The translations under genes were made by a program, and so were the position numbers. A stretch of DNA of 38,473 bases from Alphaproteobacteria bacterium (lineage in GTDB: Bacteria > Pseudomonadota > Alphaproteobacteria > SHVZ01): NCBI GenBank assembly GCA_016869375.1, contig VGEH01000027.1:1-38473 (forward strand). Reading direction: 5' to 3'. Below are positions 8,364 to 16,216 of this stretch, one piece after another; positions within the stretch are counted from its first letter, which is position 1; each line of letters begins with the position of its first letter. The notes beneath the pieces are model-generated. The model saw nothing but the letters and a program-made list of their open reading frames with translations, was not told the DNA's origin and made no database searches.

Positions 8364-9713
8364 TCACGGACGCGTCAGGTTCTTCGCCCCGCGGAGATCG
8401 GCCTTCTCGATATTGGCGCCGCGCAGGTCGGCGCCTTGGAACTCGGCGTCCTGGAGATTGGCCTCGCGCAGATCGCAGTCGCGCAGCGAGGCGTCGGTGA
8501 AATCGGCACCCTGGAAATTCGCCTTGCGGAAGTTGCCGCCGGAGAGATCCGCGGTCGAGAGCCGGGACCGTTCGAAATTGGAGACCCAGACCTGGGTGGT
8601 CGATCCCAGTAGATTGACCGGGCCCGCCTTGACGCTGACCAGCTTGGCACCGACGAGATTGGCGCGCTTGAGATTGACGCCGCGCATGTCGGACAGGCTC
8701 AGATCGGCGCTGCGCAGATCGGCTTGGCCGAAATCGCTCATCAGCAGCTCGGTCCGTGACAGATTGGCTTCCTTGAGCAGCGCGTGCTCGAAATTGGCGG
8801 CGGAGAGATTGGCGCTGCTGAAATTCTGGCTGCCGAGGTCGAAGCGCGAGAGATCGAGACGTTTGCCCTTCTTGCCGGCGGTGCGTATCCAGTCGATGTG
8901 GCGCTGCAGGACCTCGCGCAGCTCTTCGCCGAGCGAGTCCAGCGAGCGCGGCAGAATTGCCTTCGACATGTCGGCGCCGCGCGCATCGGCCGAGTCGAGC
9001 ACGCAGCCGACGAGGTCGGCGCCCTCGAAATTGGTGCCGGAGAGGATCGCGCCCGAGAGGATGGCACCATGCAGGATGGTGCCCGTTAAATTGGCCTCGG
9101 ACAGATCCGAACCCTCGAGATTGGCGCCGGTCAGGTTGCAGTGGCTCAAATCGGCGCGCACCAGCTTGATGCCGCGCATGATAGCGTCGGTCAGGTCGGT
9201 CTGCACGATGAAGGCGTTCGACATGCGCGACTGGCTCATGTTCGCGCCGCGCAGGATCGCCGAGGAGGCATCGGCCACCGTCATGTCGAAGGACATGGTG
9301 GTGAGATTTCCTTTGGAATCGGCCTTGAGCAGGATGCCGTCGCGGAGGTCGGACTCCATCATCAGCGCGTTGGTCATGTTGGCGCCGCGCAGGCAGGCGC
9401 CGCGCAGATCGACGCGCGTCAAATCGGCACCCGTGAGGTCCGCCTTGCGGAGATCGGCCGAGAACAGGCTGGAGGCGACGAGCTTGGCGCCCTTGAGGTT
9501 GGCGTTGGCGAGGCGGGCACCGGAAAGCTCGGCGTTCGAGAGGTTGCGGCCGCTCAGATCGAGATAGGACAGGTCGCAGCTGCCGAGATTCGCGCGCTGG
9601 CCGCCCGCCCGGCCGGCGGCGAATTTGCCGTGGGACTCGAGGATCTTGTCGAGCTCGCCCTGATCCAGCCGCTTGAAGCGGCCGGCATCGGCGTTTGCGT
9701 CGGGCTCGGACAT
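8364..9713 (-). CDS. Pentapeptide-repeat protein (449 aa)
   Basis: Long A(D/N)LXX arrays (e.g. LFSADLRKADLTGADLTRVDLRGACLRGANMTNA) in two blocks separated by a helical linker. Confidence 0.95.
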   Translation of the reverse strand: MSEPDANADAGRFKRLDQGELDKILESHGKFAAGRAGGQRANLGSCDLSYLDLSGRNLSNAELSGARLANANLKGAKLVASSLFSADLRKADLTGADLTRVDLRGACLRGANMTNALMMESDLRDGILLKADSKGNLTTMSFDMTVADASSAILRGANMSQSRMSNAFIVQTDLTDAIMRGIKLVRADLSHCNLTGANLEGSDLSEANLTGTILHGAILSGAILSGTNFEGADLVGCVLDSADARGADMSKAILPRSLDSLGEELREVLQRHIDWIRTAGKKGKRLDLSRFDLGSQNFSSANLSAANFEHALLKEANLSRTELLMSDFGQADLRSADLSLSDMRGVNLKRANLVGAKLVSVKAGPVNLLGSTTQVWVSNFERSRLSTADLSGGNFRKANFQGADFTDASLRDCDLREANLQDAEFQGADLRGANIEKADLRGAKNLTRP

Positions 9714-9752
9714 CGGGTCTCGGTTCTCGTTTCGCCGGATTTATCTGGAAGT

Positions 9753-10541
9753 CTAGAGACTTTCCCCGCCGAACGCACCCGGAACGAACCGCGCGACGAC
9801 GCGCCGGCGCTCCGATGAATTAGAATCGATCTCAGGTGCTGGTGCGATGTCCCACCACCATTCCCGGTCGGCGCGGGGCTCGGCCAGGTCGGCGATCAGG
9901 CTGGCCCGCTCGATCTCCTGTCCGTTCCGATCCGTCACCACCCGCTCGACATCGGAGACCAGCAGGGTCGCCGCGCGGCTCCGGTCGAAATCGGCGAGAT
10001 GGCTCTTCACCAGATTCTGGGCGGCCGCTGCCAGCCGCGCATCGTCGATTCGCCCGTCCAGGCGGCGGACCGGGACCACGGGGATCTGCGACAGAAGGTT
10101 GAGCGACACCGCCAGGTCGACCTCCGGGTCGGCGAGCAGCGGGAATGGACGCGGTCGCACCAGCTCGCCCCTGGCCACAGCTTCCAGGGTTCCGGTCACA
10201 TCGTCGGTGACGTGCATCACCTGAGGCAGGTGGCGCGTCTTGAGGCGAGCGGTCCAGGGATGCACGAGGTCGACGAGCAGCACGCGCTCGAAGGCATCCG
10301 CGAGCTCCTCCAGCGGTACATCGAGCAGCGCCCCCGATCCCATCACCAGTGCCGTGCGGCGCCGCGGCGTGCGGGCGATCGCATCGAGAATGACCTGTCG
10401 CGTCGCAGCAAGATGCGGCGCCCAGGCGGCTCGGCAGCGCCGGTGACGGGCAGAGATCGCGATCGATTCGGTGAGCAGGCCGAGCCGCCGCACATAGAAC
10501 GGACAGGGCGTGGCGAGCCAGGCGAGCGCCTCGCCGATCAT
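9753..10541 (-). CDS. Hypothetical protein, possible SAM-methyltransferase-like Rossmann fold
   Basis: 262 aa; TALVMGSGALLDVPLEELADAFERVLLVDLVHPWTARL resembles a glycine-rich nucleotide-binding start; no catalytic motif recognised. Confidence 0.75.
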   Translation of the reverse strand: MIGEALAWLATPCPFYVRRLGLLTESIAISARHRRCRAAWAPHLAATRQVILDAIARTPRRRTALVMGSGALLDVPLEELADAFERVLLVDLVHPWTARLKTRHLPQVMHVTDDVTGTLEAVARGELVRPRPFPLLADPEVDLAVSLNLLSQIPVVPVRRLDGRIDDARLAAAAQNLVKSHLADFDRSRAATLLVSDVERVVTDRNGQEIERASLIADLAEPRADREWWWDIAPAPEIDSNSSERRRVVARFVPGAFGGESL

Positions 10542-10612
10542 GGCGAGCCTTTTAGCTGCATGCTAGCGTCCGCGCGACCTTCCCCACCGCCGCCCCGCCC
10601 GAGGACCCGTCC

Positions 10613-11314
10613 ATGACCCTGACCGCCGCCGATCTCAAGAAGCTTGCCGCCTACGATACCCCGACTATCTGCAACGCGCTGGAGATCGTCGCGCCGGAGC
10701 GGCGGGCCCATGGCTTCAACCGCAAGCCGCTGGTCTGCCCCTTTCCGAAGCTGAAGCCGATCGTCGGATATGCCCGGACCGGAACTATCCGCTCGCGCGA
10801 GCCGAGCTCGCTGCCCAAGGCCGAGCAGCGCGCGATGCGCGCCGCCTATTATCGATCGATCGCGGCCGAACCGCGGCCGTCGATCTCCGTTCTCCAGGAT
10901 CTCGACGGACCGGATGCCGGCTTCGGCGCCTTCTGGGGCGAGGTACAGTCGACCATCCATAAGGGTCTCGGTTGCCTCGGCGTCATCACCGATGGCTGCA
11001 TCCGTGACATCGAGATGTGGGCGCCCGGCTTCCAGGCGCTGGCCGGCTCGATCATGCCGAGCCACGCGCATGTCCACCTGGTCGGCATCGGCGAGACGGT
11101 GAGCATCGCCGGCATGATCGTGCGGCCGGACGACCTGCTGCACGCCGATCATCACGGCGCGGTGGTGATTCCGATCGAGTTCGCGAAGAAGGTGCCGGCG
11201 GCGTGCGAGCTGCTGACGCGCAAGGAGTCGGTGATCCTCAATGCCGCACGTGCGAAGGGCTTCAATGCCGACAAGCTGATGAAGGCGATCGCCGAGGCTG
11301 ACGAGATCCACTGA
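10613..11314 (+). CDS. RraA-like family protein (HMG/CHA aldolase-like)
   Basis: LKKLAAYDTPTICNALEIV...GCLGVITDGCIRDIEMWAPGFQALAGSIMPSHAHVHLVGIGETVSIAGMIVRPDDLLHADHHGAVVIP. Confidence 0.9.
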   Translation: MTLTAADLKKLAAYDTPTICNALEIVAPERRAHGFNRKPLVCPFPKLKPIVGYARTGTIRSREPSSLPKAEQRAMRAAYYRSIAAEPRPSISVLQDLDGPDAGFGAFWGEVQSTIHKGLGCLGVITDGCIRDIEMWAPGFQALAGSIMPSHAHVHLVGIGETVSIAGMIVRPDDLLHADHHGAVVIPIEFAKKVPAACELLTRKESVILNAARAKGFNADKLMKAIAEADEIH

Positions 11315-11323
11315 GGATGAGAC

Positions 11324-11349
11324 GCGCGTCAAACATCGCGCAATTTTTT
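11324..11349 (+). terminator. Terminator after RraA-like gene
   Basis: GCGCG (11324-11328) / CGCGC (11337-11341) followed by aatttttt. Confidence 0.65.
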
Positions 11350-11409
11350 CTCAAATCCGAACGCGTGTTGAGCGAGCGGATCAACGGAAACTCAACATTC
11401 CATCTTCAG

Positions 11410-11425
11410 TGTGATGGGGGTCACA
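11410..11425. promoter_or_regulatory. CRP/FNR-type palindrome TGTGA-N6-TCACA
   Basis: TGTGA TGGGGG TCACA, perfect half sites, intergenic. Confidence 0.5.
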
Positions 11426-11439
11426 TCGCGGGGAGGCCT

Positions 11440-11588
11440 TTGATGCGAATCTACTCTCGCATCAAGGTCGGGGTCTGGGCGGTCGTTGCCTCCTAGGCAC
11501 ATCCCCACCCCCTCCTCCCTGAGAGGGCCGCCCGGCCCCGACCTTGAGCTCCCAACCCTCCTCCCCGCCTACCGGCGGGGAAATTTTT
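11440..11588 (+). ncRNA. Candidate structured non-coding RNA (several hairpins ending in a U-run)
   Basis: TGATGCGA/TCGCATCA stem (11441-11448/11457-11464); AAGGTCGGGG (11464-11473)/CCCCGACCTT (11536-11545); GGGCGG (11477-11482)/CCGCCC (11528-11533); CCCCGCC-TACC-GGCGGGG then aaattttt. Confidence 0.35.
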
Positions 11589-11646
11589 AAAGGGACATGT
11601 GCGCCGGATCACAGGCGCAGGATTGGGAAAGAGGCAAGATGGCATG

Positions 11647-11673
11647 ACATCGCAACATTCCCCGTTGCGATGT
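11647..11673. repeat. Inverted repeat ACATCGCAAC-N7-GTTGCGATGT
   Basis: 10-bp perfect arms 11647-11656 and 11664-11673. Confidence 0.7.
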
Positions 11674-11689
11674 TCCTCCAGAAAAGACT

Positions 11690-11721
11690 TCGGCCCCGCC
11701 GCATCGACGGGGCCGATTTTT
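11690..11721 (+). terminator. Strong intrinsic terminator
   Basis: TCGGCCCCG (11690-11698) / CGGGGCCGA (11708-11716), 9-bp perfect stem, then ttttt. Confidence 0.75.
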
Positions 11722-11748
11722 GTTTGGGGAAAGTGACGCCGCTAAAGG

Positions 11749-12726
11749 CTACTTGATCGCCTGGAGCTTCTGGTAGGTGCCGGCGCCCCAGTCCTTCTCG
11801 CCCAGCTCATAGACCGAGGTCATCCGTGCGCGGAAGGATTCGCGGTCGGAATTCACCACCGTCATTCCCTTGGCCTTGAAGGCATCGACCAGACCCGCCT
11901 CGTCGGCGCGCGTCAAGCTGTCATTGACCTTGGCGCCCTCGACAAAGGCCGCCTTGAACGCCGTCTTGTCGGCCGGCGTCGCCGCCGCATAGACCTTGTT
12001 GTTCATCATGATCATGATCGGCACGATCACGTGCCCGGTCAGGTTCAGATACTTCTGCACCTCGAAGAACTTGTTGTTGTTGATCGTGGGCAGCGGGTTC
12101 TCCTGGCCCTCGGCGACGCCGGTCTGCAGCGAGAGATAGACTTCGCCGAGGCTCATCGGCGTCGGCGTCGCCTCCAGCGCGCGGATCATCGCGAGGAAGA
12201 GCGGCGCCTCCGGCACGCGGATCTTGAGGCCCTTCACGTCACCCGCGACGTTGAGCGCCTTGGTCTTGGTCGTGAAGTGCCGGACGCCGTAATAGAAGGT
12301 GCCGATATGCGCCATGTTGCGCTGCGTCTCCATGATGCGCAGCTGCTCCTTGGCGTAGTCGGATTCGAGCATCTTCAGGAGATGATCCCAGTCGCGCGCG
12401 ATGAACGGCGCCTCGAACACGCTCAAGGGGCGATGCAGCGCCGAGAGGCTGCCCGGACCTTCGGAGACGAAGTCGAGATTGCCGTCGACGACCTGAGACA
12501 CCATCTCGCGCGCCTGGCCGAGCTGGCTCGAGGGGAAGATGTTGATCTTGTAGCGGCCCTGGGTCTGCTTCTCGACCTCCTCCGCGGCCTTGGCGATGCC
12601 CTTGTGCACCGGCGAGTCGACAGAATGCAGATGACCGAAGCGCAGAACCTTCTGCTGAGCGAGCGCAGGCGCGGCGGCGAGCGCGGCGAGCGCGACGCCG
12701 ACGAGCCACGAATAGGCGAGCCTCAT
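11749..12726 (-). CDS. TRAP transporter substrate-binding protein (DctP-like)
   Basis: Signal peptide MRLAYSWLVGVALAALAAAPALAQQKVLRFGHLHSVDSPVHKGIAKAAEEVEKQTQGRYKINIFPSSQLGQAREMVSQVVDGNLDF; GGGAGGAAAC RBS before ATG. Confidence 0.95.
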   Translation of the reverse strand: MRLAYSWLVGVALAALAAAPALAQQKVLRFGHLHSVDSPVHKGIAKAAEEVEKQTQGRYKINIFPSSQLGQAREMVSQVVDGNLDFVSEGPGSLSALHRPLSVFEAPFIARDWDHLLKMLESDYAKEQLRIMETQRNMAHIGTFYYGVRHFTTKTKALNVAGDVKGLKIRVPEAPLFLAMIRALEATPTPMSLGEVYLSLQTGVAEGQENPLPTINNNKFFEVQKYLNLTGHVIVPIMIMMNNKVYAAATPADKTAFKAAFVEGAKVNDSLTRADEAGLVDAFKAKGMTVVNSDRESFRARMTSVYELGEKDWGAGTYQKLQAIK

Positions 12727-12782
12727 GATGTTTCCTCCCGGTTGTATAGTTGCCAACTGGCTAACATGCGCGCCGCGGCGCT

Positions 12783-14105
12783 TCAACCGGCCGGCCCCGC
12801 CTCGATCCGCCGGCGCAGGCCGGCCTGCATCTCCGCATCGATCTCGTAGCGGAAGATCAGGATGCCGGCGGCAAGCTTGAAGGCGACCGGCACCCAGGCA
12901 TAGAGAACCGCGAGCACGAATAGCCCGCCGTCGGCCCCCGCTCCGTCCGCTCCGCCGGGCACGAAGCCGAACATCTCGAGCAGCGGGAAAGCGATGCCGA
13001 CGGCGAGCGCAAGCGCGAGCTTGGTCGCCACTCCCCAGAGCGCGAAGAGGAGGCCGGCGCGCTCGGTCCCCATCTCGGCCGTGTCCCAGTCGACGACATC
13101 CGCCCACATGGAAGACGGCAGCGCGAGATCGGCGCCGAGGCAGAGCCCGGTGACAACGCACACCAGCGCGAACCAGACGACACCGCCTTCCGGGATGAAC
13201 GGCACGACGGCGAAGGCGAGGCAGGCAATGCCCATCGCCAGTACCCAGGCACGATGCTTGCCGAGACGCCGGCTGGCCATCACCCAGAGCGGCACCGAGG
13301 CGACGCCGAGCAGGAAATACTCCAGCAGCAGGATTCCGGCCCAGCCCGGCGTCTTCAGCCGGTATTGCACGAACATCAGGAACAGTGTCGCCGGCAGGGC
13401 GTTGGCGATGCCGTTGAAGAGATAGGCCAGGATCAGCTGCCGGAACGGCCGGTTGCGCGCGAGCACACGGTAGCCCTCCATCAGGCTCTGGCGCTGATAG
13501 GGGCCGGGCGCAGGCTCGGAGACAGTGGCTACGGCGATCGCCACCGCCGGCGGCAGCAGCGCCAGGATGGCGAGCGCGAGGCCGTTCATCGCATCGCCCT
13601 GGTCGCCGCCGATCAGCGCCGGCAGGGTAACCGCCGCCAGCGTGCCCAGCACCGAGGCGACCTCGCGCGATCCCGAGATGCGGCTGCGCTCGTGATAGTC
13701 GGTCGACAGCTCAGCACCCCAGGCGCCGTAGGGCAGCAGGAACATGGTCCAGCCGAGATAGAGCGCCATGCTCCAGACCAACAGGTATTGCCAGGTCACC
13801 GGCGCCACCGGCCGGAACAGCAGCTCGACCGCGAGGCAAATCACCGGCAGCGAGAGCACGAGCCACGGGCGCCGACGGCCGAAGCGCGTATGGATACGGT
13901 CGGACAGCTCGCCGATGCCGAGATCGACGACGATGTCCCAGAGCCTCGCCGCCAGCAGGACGGCGCCGACCACGCCGAGCCCCAGCCCGAGATCGACCGC
14001 GTAGAAAGCCGGCAGATAGATATAGAGCGGCAACCCGACCATCGCGATCGGGAGGCCGGGCAGCGCATAGGCGAGCAGCGTCGTGCGATCGACCCTATCG
14101 TTCAT
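12783..14105 (-). CDS. MFS transporter, GPH/melibiose-symporter-like
   Basis: DLGIGELSDRIHTRFGRRRPWLVLSLP, WGAELSTDYHERSRISGSREVASVLG motifs. Confidence 0.9.
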   Translation of the reverse strand: MNDRVDRTTLLAYALPGLPIAMVGLPLYIYLPAFYAVDLGLGLGVVGAVLLAARLWDIVVDLGIGELSDRIHTRFGRRRPWLVLSLPVICLAVELLFRPVAPVTWQYLLVWSMALYLGWTMFLLPYGAWGAELSTDYHERSRISGSREVASVLGTLAAVTLPALIGGDQGDAMNGLALAILALLPPAVAIAVATVSEPAPGPYQRQSLMEGYRVLARNRPFRQLILAYLFNGIANALPATLFLMFVQYRLKTPGWAGILLLEYFLLGVASVPLWVMASRRLGKHRAWVLAMGIACLAFAVVPFIPEGGVVWFALVCVVTGLCLGADLALPSSMWADVVDWDTAEMGTERAGLLFALWGVATKLALALAVGIAFPLLEMFGFVPGGADGAGADGGLFVLAVLYAWVPVAFKLAAGILIFRYEIDAEMQAGLRRRIEAGPAG

Positions 14106-14151
14106 GCCTCACGCTCGCGTGCCTGCATGAGGCTCTTATAGGTGTCCGGTG

Positions 14152-15348
14152 CTAGCTTCGCTGGATCACGATCTGGCGAACGTCGATCGAGCCGGCGCGG
14201 AAGCCGCCTTCGCAATAGGCGAGGTAGTATTGCCACATGCGTTTGAACCGCTCGTCGAAGCCGAGGTTGCGAATCTCCGGCCATGCCTCGACGAAACGCT
14301 GGCGCCAGAGGTGGAGCGTCCGCGCATAGTCCTGGCCGAAACCGTGATCGCCGACCCACTCCATGCTGGCGCCCGAGGCGAGCGAGCGGAGATGCGTCAA
14401 AGTCGGCAGCATGCCGCCGGGGAAGATGTAGCGCTGGATGAAGTCGGGACGATCGCGATAGGCCTCGAAGCGCTCCTCGGCGATGGTGATGATCTGCATG
14501 GCCGCGACCCCGCCCTGGGTCAGCCGCTCGCGCACGCGCTCGAAGAACACCGGCCAGTAGCGCTCGCCCACCGCCTCGAACATCTCGATCGAAGCGATGC
14601 GGTCGAACAGCCCCTTGGTGTCGCGATAGTCCTCGAGCCTGATGTCGATGCGATCGGAAAGGCCCGCCTCGGCGGCACGCTTCATCGCGAAATCGCGTTG
14701 GCGCTCGGAGAGAGTCAGGCCGGTGACGCGGCAGCCCTGCTCTCCCGCCGCCGTGACGGCGAAGCCGCCCCAGCCGCAGCCGATCTCCAGCACCGACTGG
14801 CCCGACTGGAGCCCCAGCAGCGAGGCGAGCCGGCGATACTTGGCGCGCTGGGCGTCCTCGAGCGTCGCATCTTCGCGCTCGAACAGCGCCGAGGAGTAGG
14901 TCATCGTCGGGTCGAGCCAGAGCCGATAGAACTCGTTCCCGAGGTCGTAGTGGTAGGCGATGTTGCGCCGGCTGCCGAAGCGCGTGTTGGTGCGCACGGC
15001 ATGCAGCGCCCGGCGGATCAGGCCGCCCCAGATCGTTTCCTGAAGATGCTTGTCGATCGCATCCGCGTTGCGGGCCGCATACTCGACGACGGCCGCCGGG
15101 TCCGGGCTTTCCCAGTCGCCGTCCATGAAGGCCTCGGCGAAGGCGACATCGCCGCCGACCAGAAGACGGCGGACGACGCTCTCGTCGCGCAGCGCCAGCT
15201 CAGCGGAGGGGCCGGGGATATCGCCCTGGAAGCTGTGGCGCTCGCCGCCCGGCAGAACGATATCGATGCGGCCGATGCCGGCGCGTTCAAGCACATAGAG
15301 TAGGGCCCTGGTCCAATGACTGCGGGCCGCGATGGTGCTGCCGGTCAT
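14152..15348 (-). CDS. Cyclopropane-fatty-acyl-phospholipid synthase family SAM methyltransferase
   Basis: IAYHYDLGNEFYRLWLDPTMTYSSALF, VLEIGCGWGGFA, GLTLSERQRDFA, SIEMFEAVGERYW, RYIFPGGMLPTL. Confidence 0.93.
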   Translation of the reverse strand: MTGSTIAARSHWTRALLYVLERAGIGRIDIVLPGGERHSFQGDIPGPSAELALRDESVVRRLLVGGDVAFAEAFMDGDWESPDPAAVVEYAARNADAIDKHLQETIWGGLIRRALHAVRTNTRFGSRRNIAYHYDLGNEFYRLWLDPTMTYSSALFEREDATLEDAQRAKYRRLASLLGLQSGQSVLEIGCGWGGFAVTAAGEQGCRVTGLTLSERQRDFAMKRAAEAGLSDRIDIRLEDYRDTKGLFDRIASIEMFEAVGERYWPVFFERVRERLTQGGVAAMQIITIAEERFEAYRDRPDFIQRYIFPGGMLPTLTHLRSLASGASMEWVGDHGFGQDYARTLHLWRQRFVEAWPEIRNLGFDERFKRMWQYYLAYCEGGFRAGSIDVRQIVIQRS

Positions 15349-15397
15349 CGTTTCCCCCGTCTTTCCAGCCGGCTCGTTCGTCGGCCGGCGGCGTATT

Positions 15398-16216
15398 TCA
15401 ATCCGAAGCTGCCGTTCTGGCAACCGGGTTGAGAGGCAGCGGGTCCGGCACCGAGACATCTACGGGCGGTGGCGCCGGCCGGCTCTGCAGCGGCGCGCCC
15501 TTGATCCAGAGCCGGAGCGCCTCCCAATGGATGCCGCCGATCACCTTGAGCGCCATCAACGGATGGGAGGCCAGCGCGCGGGCGAGCGCACCGTCGCTCA
15601 AGGGCAAGCGCCGGGCCGTCTGGGTCGCGACCAGCAGCTCGCCCTCGTCGTCGTGCTCCTGAATGGCAAGCGAGAACTCCCCACCCGGCGGTTTGAGAAG
15701 AAAGCGGTAGCCCGCCTGCATCGGAACGAAAGGCGAGACGTAGAAGGCCTTGGCGCAGCTCTGGCGGATGAGCCCGCGCGCGGCTTCCTCGCGATCGACC
15801 GCGATCAGATAGGCGTGGCGTTCGCCAAAGGTGTTGCGGACCGCATAGATCACCGCGCCCAGGCTGTCATCGGCGCGCCGGCAGAAATAGAGGATCAGCG
15901 GATTGAAAGCATAGCCCAGGATGCGCGGGAAACAGAGAAGCTCGATCCTTGCCGAGGCGTCGGCAAGCCCGGCGCGGTCGAGTGCCGCCTCGACCCAGGC
16001 GCGCGGGCTCGATCCGTCGGCGGCGCCATGGTCGCGATCGTGGAAGGAGAGAAGCGCTGAGCGGTTGTGACCGAACAGGCGGAGCCAGCGGTCCAGCTTC
16101 GGCAGCTCGTCGAGGTCGAGCAGCAGCGAGAAGGTGCGATAGACGAAGCGGTGCCGCTTCGGCCGCAGCCGGTGATGCATGACCTCGCCGATATAGAGGG
16201 CGGAGCGCATGGTCAA
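15398..16216 (-). CDS. DUF1365 domain-containing protein
   Basis: ALYIGEVMHHRLRPKRHRFVYRTFSLLLDLDELPKLDRWLRLFGHNRSALLSFHDRDHG; ATGA overlap with upstream gene. Confidence 0.9.
   Translation of the reverse strand: MTMRSALYIGEVMHHRLRPKRHRFVYRTFSLLLDLDELPKLDRWLRLFGHNRSALLSFHDRDHGAADGSSPRAWVEAALDRAGLADASARIELLCFPRILGYAFNPLILYFCRRADDSLGAVIYAVRNTFGERHAYLIAVDREEAARGLIRQSCAKAFYVSPFVPMQAGYRFLLKPPGGEFSLAIQEHDDEGELLVATQTARRLPLSDGALARALASHPLMALKVIGGIHWEALRLWIKGAPLQSRPAPPPVDVSVPDPLPLNPVARTAASD

Noticed and set aside
8413-9567. 384-aa and other plus-strand ORFs opposite the pentapeptide gene
   Set aside because: Periodic codon pattern of the pentapeptide repeats keeps the antisense frames open; translation lacks any family signature.
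11544-11756. 70-aa plus-strand ORF in the intergenic region
   Set aside because: Runs through hairpin and terminator sequences and has no recognisable protein features; the region is better explained as non-coding.
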